A stretch of DNA of 64,000 bases, from contig NW_023998417.1 of the NCBI RefSeq assembly GCF_014805625.2, positions 11,442,760 to 11,506,759 on the forward strand, written 5' to 3'. The position numbers and the translations under genes were made by a program. Below, in pieces: positions 11,607 to 24,700 of the stretch. Under the pieces are notes generated by a model, which worked only from the letters and a program-made list of their open reading frames with translations, searched no databases and was not told the DNA's origin. How positions within the stretch are numbered: position 1 is the first letter of the stretch; each line of letters opens with the position of its first letter. The stretch is from Glossina fuscipes. Lineage: Eukaryota > Arthropoda > Insecta > Diptera > Glossinidae.

Positions 11607-13201
11607 ATGGCATCAGCGGACGAAAGCACAATGAGAACACCGGACATTCAAGCAGAAAATAAAGTTGATGTATTAATAGTCGGGGCGGGATTATCTGGCT
11701 TAACGGCTGCCCTAAGATTGCAGCAAAAAGATCCGACATTAAAAATGCGTGTTTTAGAAGCTATGAATTTTATTGGCGGCGAAGTGACAACAACGCATTT
11801 AGGAGAAGTGGGCGCTAAATGGTTTACGTCAGATCAAATTCATATTTTTGATTTACTTCGAAATTTAAATATACCAATGACTCGTCGCGTTACAATGGCA
11901 GCAGAATTGGAAACTTGTTCCGAGATCGATGAGAAGCGTTTGTCTTCGTTAATTCATTTCGAATTGAATCGTTACATCACTGAGTTGGACTTGAGGTGGC
12001 AATTTTTCAAGCCTGGCACTAAAGGGTATAAAAACTCGCGTAATATAAATGTTTGGCAATTAGGGATTCATTCGAAAACTTTAATATCCGCAGAGACCGC
12101 AAATCGGGGCCGATGTCGGCGTACATTAATCATCGATTGTTTTTCAATGATTCCCGTCTGTTTATGAGAAATTTAGTTTTAATAATTTCTGGCGTTGATG
12201 CCGAGCATATCAGTTATGCCGATTTTATGAGAATATGTTACACGGCCGGTGGCATTAAGACTTTATATAAAATGTGAGTACACGACATACGATTCAATAA
12301 TAAAAGAAATGCTTATTATTTCTACAGATTCGTTGAGGCTCCGCCAGGAGATGTAATAGAATTTTCGAGCAATGAACTATTTAAGAGACTATTGCAAATG
12401 TTGGATAAAACTCAATTTGTTTATGGCCGAGATGTTGTTGAAATACATCAGTTTAGAACCCATGTTGAAGTGCGTGATATCGCGAATGAAAGCCACATGG
12501 CAGATGTTGTCATCCTAGCAATACCGTTTAACAATCTAAAGCGGATTTACTTTTGGCCACGGCTGCCACGTGAAATGGAAAAATCTTTGAAAAAGCATAA
12601 CGGTTTTCAATATGTTGTAACGAGCTTTTTAGCCAGTTACCCCGACGGTTATTGGCGTCGCAAAGGTTTTAATGGCGATTATATAGGTATCAATCCGTTG
12701 ATGATATGTCACGAGTATCGTCCAAAAACTTATTGTGGTTATGTAATACTCGAGCAAGGCTTAGAAACATTAACACGCACATTGGTCTTGCAAAGGTTAG
12801 CGGAATATTATGGAAATGAAATGCTTTCGCCTTTGGAATTTCAGCAACGATCGTACGACGTAAGCAAGAAAGATCACTTGCCTTTAACTACACCCTGGAG
12901 CCGAGTTATATGGGCATCTTCAGCAGCCGCTGGGACTTGTTTTCGTGGATGTTTATCGGGCGCTGTACAGAGTGGTCTAAGGGCAGCGATGAACGCCCTA
13001 CTCTTATTAAGGCCACAACTTGTCACCTGGAAGGATATAGCTGATGTTCAATGTCGTGATATGCCCCGCGAACAGGCAAGCGTTCTAACACTATGGTTAA
13101 GCACTTTGAATTTATATAATGTAACTACGTATGCAGCGTTCATAACGGGTCTAATATTTATTTTAAATCGTTTTTATAAAAGACCGCTAAGCGGAACATA
13201 G
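11607..13201 (+). CDS. Monoamine-oxidase-like FAD amine oxidase with C-terminal membrane tail (frame problem in first exon)
   Basis: Flavin-containing amine oxidases oxidise amines to aldehydes. The N-terminus has the dinucleotide fold VDVLIVGAGLSGLTAALRL (about 21-38), an acidic residue in VLEA about 20 residues on, and GGEVTTTHLGEVGAKWF where MAO has GGRTYT, so the usual Arg is Glu. The C-terminus has a flavin-site-like segment (GTCFRGCLSGAVQSGLRAA), then a hydrophobic segment (about TTYAAFITGLIFILNRFYKR) resembling the tail anchor that holds MAO in the outer mitochondrial membrane. Exons: 11607-12273 and 12328-13201, with a 54-bp GT-AG intron. Inside exon 1 the frame switches between 12026 and 12064, either by a 1-nt deletion near 12060 or by a 38-nt intron (12026-12063, GT-AG, frame-restoring), giving about 500-513 residues. 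The canonical MAO covalent-flavin Cys motif is not evident. AATAAA at 13567. Confidence 0.8.
12026..12063 (+). other. Candidate 38-nt micro-intron or frameshift site in the MAO-like gene
   Basis: Starts GTATAA after AAAGG and ends with TTAG. Removing it joins K-G to D-S-F-E-N-F in the open downstream frame, whereas reading through hits a stop at 12165. Its length is below that usual for fly introns, so a one-base deletion is an equal or better explanation. Confidence 0.4.
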
Positions 13202-13566
13202 CATCCCATGAATCTACGAATTAAGGGCTCTATGCGCAAAATTTGAGAAAATCCTTGCACAACGCAAGAAATACAGGTCCATGCGGGCTTAACAGAGAAG
13301 GCCTAAACAAACAAACAAATGTCAAATTAGGTAAAGACTATTCAATATTTGCAAGTTGTCTATATACAAAAGTAATAATTGTCCTTGTGAAACCATATTG
13401 CCGCGAACACGGACTCAGCCAGAACTTATTGATGATTTTTTTTATATTATTTGTATGCCTTTCATTTATATAAAAATGTTAAAAATTTTAATTTGCTTTC
13501 TGTCCGATGTGTATATAATTACTTATTGCAAAAAAATGAATTAAAAAGAAAAAAAAAAAGAGTAAC

Positions 13567-13572
13567 AATAAA
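13567..13572 (+). other. Poly(A) signal AATAAA of the MAO-like gene
   Basis: Canonical hexamer about 366 nt after the stop, in an A-rich 3' flank. Confidence 0.5.
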
Positions 13573-13599
13573 ATAAGAAATAAAAAATTCAAAAAGAAG

Positions 13600-14998
13600 A
13601 AGAAAATTCAAAATTATTTATGAAATTTGTAGAAATATTTAATATAATAATATTATCAATGCGATTAAAGGCAAACCGCTAGATTTGAGAACATTTTCCA
13701 GCCATCAATTATTAGTGAACATAGAAAACTGGCAAAGTGAAAAGATCATGGGACAATTAACAACATTTTTGTTTATCGGACGCGATCATATCCATTTTCA
13801 ATCTTGATTGGTGGCCACATACGTGAGCCAGTTCCAATAATAGACGAACGCATGGACGGAGAGTCGGAGATTTTAAACAATCACTAAATAAAAAAAATTC
13901 ATGCCCATTAGCAGGGAAAGACTTTGATTGAATTCATAGCACGAATGTTCAGCATCATTACAATGTATGTTTACATATATACATATTCAAAAAGTTTTAT
14001 ATTTATTTGTGGCAATATTCGAAACCTGCCTCCGTCTAGAACTGGATTTGGGGCAGGAAAAATTTGGAAAAAACTTTTGGCATCTTGCAAGAACTTTTAT
14101 CGAAAGTTCCACGAAGTGCAGATCTTAAGTTGGCACAAAGAAGATAATCAGGATCCGCTCTCAGCATTCCCGTCATATTGCGGTTTTTCTCGGTAAGCTA
14201 CCACAGGGAACTTTTAGTTACGTCTGGGTCTAGCTTTTCGATGTACTAGGTAAACACCTGTCTGCTGTTTTACACGATAAATAGTTGCCTTTATAAAGGT
14301 TTGTAAGCAACGTATTTTTCTAATCATCATTTACTGAGCATAAATTATGAGAAGGACACAACAAAGGCAAAACAACAATATACAAATGATTCTTCAAGCA
14401 TTGAGAATGTAAATCGGAATTTCAACTTGAAAAATAAAGCAAAAAACAAGTGAAAGGTATACAGAGAAATGAACATAACATAACATGCATTGTATCTACA
14501 ACAATAACAACAACAACAAAAAGGGCAATAATCCTGCAAGTACTTGTTCGGTAACAATAACAAACGCAAGAACAACAGTAGTAAACAAATTAAGCGATAG
14601 GAATTTTCTGAAAAGGTCGATTCTAAAATAATCTCATAAATCTCAGTGAACTGAATTATCGCAATGTAAACGGAATAACAGTATTTTTCCCCTGAGATGT
14701 CTTAGTGCATTCATTTAAATTTAAAGTGTGCATGTGTGTACGCAAGCACTTGTTTATGTATGTTTACTATCACTTAGTCTGGACTCTCAGAATGTGACAG
14801 ACTAGACCATCATATCTCCCTCATGTTACAACATGAACTCTCCATACGCATAGCGTAGTGTGTAGTGTTTGATGGATCAGTTACTAAAATACATTCAAAG
14901 CGTTCAGTTGCTGCACAACAAATAAAGTCAGTAAAGTAATTAAACTCGTCCAACTAACTTATCTATTTTTCATTTATATTGAATTGTGCATAAACTAT

Positions 14999-15037
<39 letters not shown>

Positions 15038-15755
15038 AGTGATGAATAGCATGAATAGTGAAAAAAAACAAAGTTAAGAAATATCGTAGAGAAAAAGCAT
15101 AGAAAGAAAGACGACTTATGCTCTTTTTCACTTTCGTTTATGACAGACAAATTATTATTAAACAGAAAATTAACGCACATGTGTGCTAAAGATCGGCTAG
15201 AGAATCGCGGAGAACTTTTCCAGAGTATATGTACAAGAGGATTTGGAGAATCTTTATACATACATACATTTTCCGTATGTAAATGTGTTTTATTAATTTC
15301 TCCTTCTAATCGTGAAGAAAAGTGAAAGTGTTTGATAATCAATGCAAGCAAACAAGCAAGCAAAACCAATCTATCTCTCCTCTCTTTGATTATCTCTAAT
15401 CTAAATGCACGTATATCGATGAATGCTCGCTTTGCTTGCTGGTGAGGATCCAGTTTTTTTTTCTTTCAATTTTTTTTTTTGCTTGCTACTCTCTTTTTCA
15501 CACAATAAGCGCGAACAGTAAAAGTCAATGTCAAGCATTAACTTAATTTCAGACGTGCATTAGATTAACTAAGTAAAGCAGAGCAGTGCGAGCGTTGTGT
15601 CTCGATTAATAATAACAAAATTTTACATATTATTTATGTACGTACAACAAGCAGCAAGCAGCGTAAAGTTTTGAAAACGGAATACATGTGCATGCGACTT
15701 CTGTGTTCAATTTGAAAAAAAAAAAATAATAAAATTAAGTTACGAAAATAAAACA
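13600..15755. other. Intergenic / 5' flank and 5'UTR of the third SLC22 gene
   Basis: No open frame with recognisable protein features. It carries a CT microsatellite at 15000-15033. The transcription start of the SLC22 gene beginning at 15756 should lie in the right part, but I see no convincing TATA/Inr pair. Confidence 0.5.
15000..15033. repeat. (CT)n microsatellite
   Basis: About 16 CT units, roughly 720 bp upstream of the first coding exon at 15756. On the minus strand it produces a spurious Arg-Glu repeat frame. Confidence 0.95.
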
Positions 15756-18700
15756 ATGAAAATGAATAAGAATGAAAGTGAAAAACCAAAGGAATTTATA
15801 AGCGAGGAGACCTATAAAGAAATTATAACAAACGAATTGGAACGCATCGGGACAAGTGGAAAGTTTGTTTGGTAATTGTCTTGTCATTTTAAAATTTTCT
15901 ATCCTATCTATCTATATTGTGGAAGCAGAGAGAGCTTGGACCGATATAAACCCCAAACCGTAATAGAGCAATTGCTAGCAGAGTATAAACTAATTTGTAT
16001 TTGTAGTAAAGCAAATGTGTCTTCGTTATTGTGAAAAATTATTTTTTTTTTTGCAAATTTCTTTGTTTTTTCTTACTACAGAGAATTTTGATTTAGGCAC
16101 ACAAGTCATTAGCTAGCACTTTTAAAAGTTGGATTCTTTTTCCGCCATCTGTATAATGCATAATGATTCGCTTTTTACAAAAACACGTTATTCCACGCAT
16201 TCAAACAAACACACACCTTGCAAGCTATATGCGTGCGTAGAGCAGCGTTATTCTTTTGATTCCTTCTTACAATTTGTCTTCAGCGTCCCATTATGGAATT
16301 GATTTATTTGATTTCAAATTCTTGCCAAGGTATGCAGTTGTCCGTTAATCGGAACAAATTGCAAGAACAGCTACAAATTCGTGGTCAAAATAATTAATCT
16401 TTCGTCTCATATTCAATGAAGGGGATATATCATGTCATCTTACAGCGTTCGATCTTTAAATTTTTAAAAGATAAGTTTCAGTACATAACCTTAAACAAAA
16501 GTAATGTGAAAATAAAGCGTTACACTATTACAAACTTGCCTCCTAAAAAAAAAAAAAAAGAGTAAAGAGGACAAATCTTTCGGCATAATCTTATAAACCG
16601 TCGCGAGAGTAGCGGAATAAGAAAGAATCGCGGCTACCAAGTCCGTATTCACAGGTTCAAAACTCTTGTGGACTTGAGTCCAAATCACTAAAGGCATAAC
16701 ACCCACTAGGCTGCAGCCGCCTTCCTATCTCTGCCCTTGGCCAGTCGTAAAGGGACATCCCCTGAAGTGATTGGTCATATAAAAAGAAGCAAATATAAGT
16801 AAGAAGCTGCACTAGACAACCTTATAGGAAAGCAAATGAAAGTAAAATGTCGCGACAAAACAAACTAAAAGTGAATTTCTCTACATAACCTCAAAAAAAC
16901 TAAATAATATTAAAGCCTCGCCGTAAAAAGATGAAAAGAGAAAAAACAACAAATTCCCATCTAAACAATTTCCCCCAATTAAACCGGGAACAATTTAAGC
17001 ATATTTTCCAAAAAATTTCAATTTTAAGGTTTTCCCCATTGACGTGGAAGGAGTTTCCATTCCGACCGAGTTGTTATGATTCGTTTTTTATTCATGTATC
17101 TCCATTGTAGACTTTTCAGACCAATTCAGTCTGCCCGTCCGTATGTCTGCGTTCGAAGTTCTCAAAGTCTACAATAAACTAGTAACTAGAAAACATAAAC
17201 AATGTCCAAACGAAGACTCCCAGTTAAGTTTCATAGATCAAAATTCAAGAGGTAAGCAGACTTTGTTTAAAACCAGACAAACAGGCGTTGATGAAAAACT
17301 GCCGTTATAACGGCAGTAAATTGGTGCTAATGGTTATAAAGTTCTAGTAAATTGAAGGCGCCATTATTGCTAATAAAAACAACATTCTTACAGCGTGCAA
17401 TACTATGGCACAACAAACATAATCTCAAAAGAGAGAGAGAGAGAGCTTCTCTAGATAAGATCATGTGTTTCTGATCATTTTTTAAGGTCGCCTAAGATTT
17501 CTATTTATTGTGCTGCTGGAAAGGGAAATTTTTTTATTTCCAAGAATTTCAAGAATTCGTGGACAGGCTGACATGGCTCATCGCATGGGCGATTGGTCGA
17601 TCGAAGGAAAGCTAGCGTAAATAGAGCTTCGATCGAGTAGACGAATGAGCGAAGGCCTGGTCGGACATGGTCGGAATGCACAGTCGATCAAATGTTCTGT
17701 ACGCTTAGCCGAATAGATGAACGGACAGACGAATGAATAGATGACGCACGAATAGATGTTTTATCAGTCAATTTAGGGCCTAAAGTATGAAAATATTTGC
17801 ATTATTTTAGATTAGTAAAGCAATATTAGTACAGTCTCTTCTACCGGCGAAGAATATATAGTTCTATCATTCTGCCCTGCATTCCTATTCGCTTTCACGC
17901 ATTTATATTTGTCTTTATTTGTTTATATTTTCTGTTTAATTTCTTTTGTGTTTTGCTTTGAAAAAATTCATAAAAATTTATCAATTTTAATTAAAAACTT
18001 CGTTAGTTTCTAAACGCGTGAACTCTTTTCAGATAAAGTAAAAAATTTTCTGTTTTTTCATTCTTCTTCTTTCTTAACCGCCATAACATTCGTGATGTAG
18101 TAAAGTTTTCTTATCTTGGATTGCTACCGAAGAAAGTCTTTCTTACATTTAAACCAACTGAACATGCGATACTTTGTCATTCTATTCTCAAATTTTGGTT
18201 TAGTGACAAGAATTTCTCAATTTTTCAACTGTGATTTAATTTTTTTATCCAGCAAATAGCACCAAGGATGGGGGTACACCACGTTTGCCTATACCTTGGA
18301 GACCTATACCTATGTCCGCATGTACTCCTTCATTATTAGTAGAAACTTCAATTTAAAATTTAAAGGAGAACTTTGCATTAATATTTGATCACGCCTTAAT
18401 ACTTTTCTTGAATCTGCCCATAAATAGCGAAAAAGTTTCAAATTGCAAGTTGCTACCTGTAGTTAACAATGATTAAAAAGTTGTTTATAATAGTACCTTA
18501 ATGCATTAGTAGATCCACATATTCGGTACGCCCCTAAAAGTATTTTCGCCTTTCATATAACTGTCGCAACGCTTGGTGAATACCCAAGATACTTATCACG
18601 GCATGCATAACTGTTTTGATCATTTTCATCATGCAATTAAGATTTAGTTCATTTTCAATTAGCCGTCCGGACAAGTAATTACGTCCAATATTTAACTATA

Positions 18701-21700
18701 TTATATTTAATTGCACACAAGAAGAGACTAATACGCAGGTACATGCATACATACGTACAATCGCGAGAGGCATCTTGAAAAAAAATGTCTTAAATATGTG
18801 TACAATGAGAAGATTCGTTGCTGAAGCCGTATTCAACGATGCACATAAGAGCAATTTTTTTGCTATACATATATATATATATATATATGCAAATCAGAAC
18901 TCCTTGAAGTAAATTAAAACTTGGATCGAATGGTAAAAAATGAAATTTTTTCTAATTTAATACAGAATTCTTGCGAATGATATTTTCAAATAAAACATTG
19001 CTCTAGTTTGATATGAACATCTTTACACACATACACATGCATTATATCAGTTACAAGCACAAAGAAATTACGAGGCTTCTACCAAAAAGGTGGAATTTCA
19101 CAATTTTGTGTTCATTTAACGTATGTGTTAGAAATGGAATGTCAAGCGGTCAACAGATCTAAATTTTCCCTTGCTAAGAAATGTTTTTATCACGTGTGTT
19201 TTTATATATATATATATATACGTGTATATGTTCATACGTGCACTTCTTCACATTCTGTATCTAAAATTTTTCTACTCTCACAGTAGGCATCTTTAGAATC
19301 GCGCGATTTTAATAATTCTCCCAACACAGGTTCGACAAGTTTGACAAGTCCATAGATGACAAAAAAAAAAACATCATGACATTTGTTAGTTCATTCCAAA
19401 GTAATTGTGTTTTGAAAATAATCCAAAATTCTGGAAAAATTCGCTTATCCTACATCGTTTATCGCTTCGAAGAAGAGAATAACGCTTCGCAGGTTGATGG
19501 AAAAACGCATAATGTTTTTGGCAAAGATATAAACGTTTTGCAGAAGGCCTGGACGCAAAAGTAACTTCGATATTTAGACACCTTATGCATTACTTGCGGA
19601 AAGCTTAATGGGCCGAACTTCCATCGGCGAATCTTTGTTGAAACGAGACGATATCGAGCCATTTTTGAGGACATCACTGACGAACAATGTGAAATGAATG
19701 GTCACATACGACCATAAAGCCCGGAAAGTTCCGTGATGAAACTATTCAAAGCCAGACTGATGACACATAAGACACGGCTTAGTGGTTGATAGTATTGGAC
19801 GGAAACCGTGCATGATAAGCTACCGCAATCTGGCCAAATTATAATGATATATATATATATGTATATCACTTTTGCAAAAATTAGAAAAGCTTTTCAATAT
19901 CACTGGATTTGAACAACCTTTTGAAGCATCTTCTTAAAAATGGATGTAAACTCATTCTCCAGTTCAGCCAACCTTAAAAATTAGATCGTATTTTAACATT
20001 GTGACCGATCGCCTATCACGAGGGAATACAACCTCCGTTCTCGTAAGAATTTTTTCTGTGACTTTCTATCAAACTTGATATTCCCTAGCAATGATCTCGG
20101 TCTCTCACACAATCAAACTCGTCTATTTTTCTTTTCTTTTTTTTTTTTTTAAATATTCGTGGTAAACCTGGGACTTTCCTCGTATAAGAGCACAGTGCCA
20201 GTGTTGGGAAATAATTTCTAGGCAGATAAACGTTTTCCACGCGAGTTAGGGACCGTAATTAGTACGACGAGAAGATCAAAATGAGTGTATTCGAATTTCT
20301 CGCGCTCTTCCGCTGATTGCTCCACTGTCCACTGATACAAATGTCTGCTCTCACGCATATGTTGACAGTGTTATAAATAGATTTTTATTAATTTGTTCTT
20401 TAAGCATAGGTACAAAGGAAATATTCAAGTGTGTTTTCATATTAGCAATGCGTTTACAGATTCATTATTGAATTAAACGAAAAAAAAAAAGTAAATAATA
20501 ATAATAATAATAATAATTCCACATTCCGGGACAATAACCATATCAATTTTATTATATATAATGAATAGATTTTCATATGTAAAAAAAAAAAAAAAAACAT
20601 ATGCAATAAATTTTGCGTAACTACCACACGCTAAGGAAGACGTGAATAAAAAAAGAGTTCTCAAAATCGCTTAAATTTTTTTATTAATTATGAACGTATC
20701 GATACGCCTTTTACGAAATGTTCAATACCGATAACCAGCAAGCTTTGGAACTTACGGCGAAAATACGGAGAAATTTTCATTTTGTTTTTTATTTCGACGT
20801 TTTTTACTTTACTTTATTGCCATTTCGTCTAAAAAAATATATAGCGTTTCTGCAAGAAAAAGGTCGTTCCAAGTCGATCACTGAATGGAGTCATTGGTTG
20901 AAAAACCGCGTGACTAGTGGTGTCGGCGTACAGCCATCGTATTACATGGAATGAATGTTAGTCTAAAAAAAGGTTATCGTAACGCAATCCTTTCGCTGTA
21001 ATAGGCGCACCAGTAACATTTTCGCAGTTACACAGCTTGCCCCGAAAAGTTCGCAATGGTTGACGGGTTTGTTTGATTATTTCTTTTGGACTTTCGGAGC
21101 CGCTAAGCAACGCCGCCAGACGAAAATATATTATCTTACTTAGAATTCTATAATTTGCATGTGGACATACGGACAACTGGTCGAAAATATGAGACCGGTT
21201 TGGAGTAAATGTTACAAACGATTTGAAATATTAAGCGCTTTTCATATTTCTGTAATAGTGATGACAGACTACATAATGAAGTATCTGCTCATAGCTCCTC
21301 TATCTGACCACTATTGCAATCACGCATTTTAACAATAAGCATAAGCGTATAATACACACATCCAACATGCATTTCAGTAAATGAGCACAATACAGAAGAA
21401 TGATTTTGCTATATTACAAAGTCCAAAAAGGAACAGTCGCGTATGATGTCCATCTGTCCATCGGTTATCAGATTTTTCAAAGTCATAAAAATTGGTATAA
21501 ATATCTCGAACTTGGATTAAATGAATGGTTCTTGACTACGTGCCAAAAGTCGATAGATGCTTCGAGTTTATAAAATATGCAGTAAATGTGGTTATGTTTA
21601 CGCAACGACTCAGAAAAAGAATATTTTTGTCGATATTACATTTTGCTATAGGAAACATTAAAGCATCTAGCACTTACCAATCTAAATGTCGCGATTTAAA

Positions 21701-24700
21701 CGGCTTCCTTTAGTCTGTGTGAACCTGGAATAAAAAAAAAAATATATATATATATATATATATTCTTATGCCTCAGATTCGGTTTAAGATGATCACAGCT
21801 TTTATTATATACACATAAATATATAATTATATATAAGCACATACATGCAGGCATACATGTAAACATTCACGACTCATATATTCATTCATTCATACAGTTT
21901 TTTATTTAAGATTTGCAAATAAGTTGTACTTCGCTGTACTTTGCCTTGGTTCATACGCATAACGTAGGTTAATTTATAACGACTACAGAATCGCTTCTTA
22001 CGAATTGATAGCAAAAATTTACTTTCAACGCTTCATTTTTCATAAACATTAGTATGTATGTGCACACTCATTTATAAATTTTAATTCATTTTAATCGCAA
22101 TTTTACTTAATTTTTGTTGCAATTACAAAACTCAAGGAGTGACATACATACAAATACATATGCAAACATATAAATATGTGATTTAGAGGGTTAAAAATAA
22201 CTTTGCATATTGTATCACGTGATTTGATCAAAATATTATGAAAGCGGGAATTTCGTCATTCTCGTACGATTATCAAAATCAAATTCGAAGCGAAAGGGTT
22301 ATCAGCAGCGACTACTAATGCTACATCCAGTATTGTAAAACACATATGTGTATGTAGGCACAATTGTAAAAAGAAGAAACAAGTTAAAACGTTATAGTTG
22401 AGCAATGCCGAATCTTAAATACCCTGCATTACATAATCTAATAGGATTCTCTATTCCCTCCCGTTCATAATACTTGAGAAACTATATTTTGCTGCCATGT
22501 AAAGGCATCTTATTTTTCATAAGATCGTTTATATGGGAGCGGTGTTTCAAGAAATAGATCTATATGCACCTAAATCTCTTTTTACACGATAGTGTAAAAA
22601 AAAATTCGTGTAAAGAAAGACATTGACTAAATGAAAAAATACGAGATTGTTGTTATTCTTCCTGAATCAGGGATCTAAAGAATATATATAACGCTCTCAG
22701 CATAAATAAAATGTAAAACTATAATTTAGATCGCTGAACGAAGAACAAACTGAAAAATCATTAATGACATTTACGCCCAGTTTATACGTAGGCATGTATA
22801 TGTTTACGAAAGACTTCTCCACCTACATACGTTACAAATATAGATGTGATAAGGAAGCAAAAGAGCAGAGAATTTAATGGCACGGGTTACAAGTTAGAAC
22901 CTTGGCCCAAATAGAATGACAAACTGTCTATTGTAGGAACAGATCTAAAATTAAACCGAATTTTTTTTTTTTAATTATCAAAACAAAAAACTTTTTTCCT
23001 TTTTCTTTCAACAGTGTATTTGTTTTGTTCTTCTCTCACGTCTTCTCCTGCTCTATAATTTCTTCCACTCTACATAATATGATAGACTTTAACTTGTAAT
23101 TGTCAGTTCTTTTTACTTTGGGGATAGTACCAAAGAAGAGAAGTAAATATTGAAGTAAAGAAAAACAAAGAAGGGGATGAATATTTTGTAAAGTCCACCA
23201 GTGCGTATTATGAACATTATACGAAAAGAAGTAACAAAATCAATTTATTCCTATACTAGCGGTATAAAAAATCTTGACTACCTTCAATATTGTTCGACGC
23301 ATTCCTGTATTTCAAATACTGATAACTACGCAATAACAGTAATGAGATATAAAATAAAACTTAAAAGTCCCAAGGAATTGCATTAGCATGATCAACTACA
23401 CTCAACTATGTATGATTTATGGAGATCGACCTAGAATTTTCATTGAATTTATAGCACATAACAGGCCATAAGACACGTAAGAATCAAGCGTTATTATGCA
23501 CATTACACTAGTGCGCTAGTCTAGTGCTTTGGAACTTATAGAAGTAGGCTCCGTTGTCCACTAAACAGATAAATTTTGAAATCGATCTCTCTCTCTCTCT
23601 CTCTCTCTCTCCCTCTATCTCCTTACAAAGGTATCCATTTATCAATGTCACAAACACAGCCTTAACACTTACGCTCATTGAAACATATTTGTTGTCGTCA
23701 TCGACAGAATTGGTTTAGCCGATAAACCCGTTTTTATGCACATACAATATATGTATATATATTTTTACCACTGCAAACGTACTGGTGGTATCTACAGAGG
23801 TAGACGTATATACGCCTATCTCTCTATACGATAACCATTACTAAAACGCTGTCGGAAGGCTTACGGTTACAAAGTTGAGATAGAAAACTGAAATCTATCG
23901 CTCATAGCCTTATCTCTTAGTTGACGCCATAGGGTTATAATCTGTTATCCAAACATCTTTAGTAGAACCAAGTCCGCGTCAAACATCGCCATTATTCACG
24001 CTTAAACATGCCGGGTACGCAAAAAAAGTTTTTACTTATTTTGCTAAAATATTCCCCAACGACGCGTAAAAGACCTCTGTAGAGCTTATTGCGATTGGGG
24101 AACAAGAATATTGGAAATTTAGAAATTACTTGGCAATTTAAGTCCGATCATGATGAAATTTTGCTTCCGATGGCAATACAATCGATCTCTCTACATATTC
24201 CTATACATGACGGGCTCGGCAGTTTGGCGGAATATCAAATTCGACAAGCAAAGTGTAGAAATTTGAGAATTTGATATCGCGTAGACCATAAACTAAAAAT
24301 GGATTGATTGTCTCTTTCGTAGCATTCCCCTTCATATGGACATCAAGTCGAAGAACATGAAGGGCAGAAAGCGAGTTGTAATAGACGAAAATGTAAAAAA
24401 TAAGTTAAGTTAAAATCCGATTTTTTTAAGCAACCGTTAAATGAACTGATAAGTGAGAAACTATAAATTTTGTTCTAGTCATTTTTATGCGGCCACACAC
24501 AAAAGCTTGGGGCGTTTACGAAAAAAAATGGAATTTTTCGCGCATCAAATGTGCTTTATGTACAGTCACGTAAACGTAGTTGAGAAAACATTTATTTTTT
24601 GCTTTTTATTTCATTCAAAAAAAAAAAAAAAATAATAAAAAATTTATTTTTATTTATTTATAGGGGTATCAAAGATTCGATCTTAATCGGATATAAATTC

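Noticed and set aside
14995..15369. 124-codon minus-strand frame ending in Arg-Glu repeats
   Set aside because: The tail is the CT microsatellite and the rest has no protein signature.
16491..16706. 71-codon minus-strand open frame in the large intron
   Set aside because: No homologue recognised, ends in a homopolymer, no splice context.
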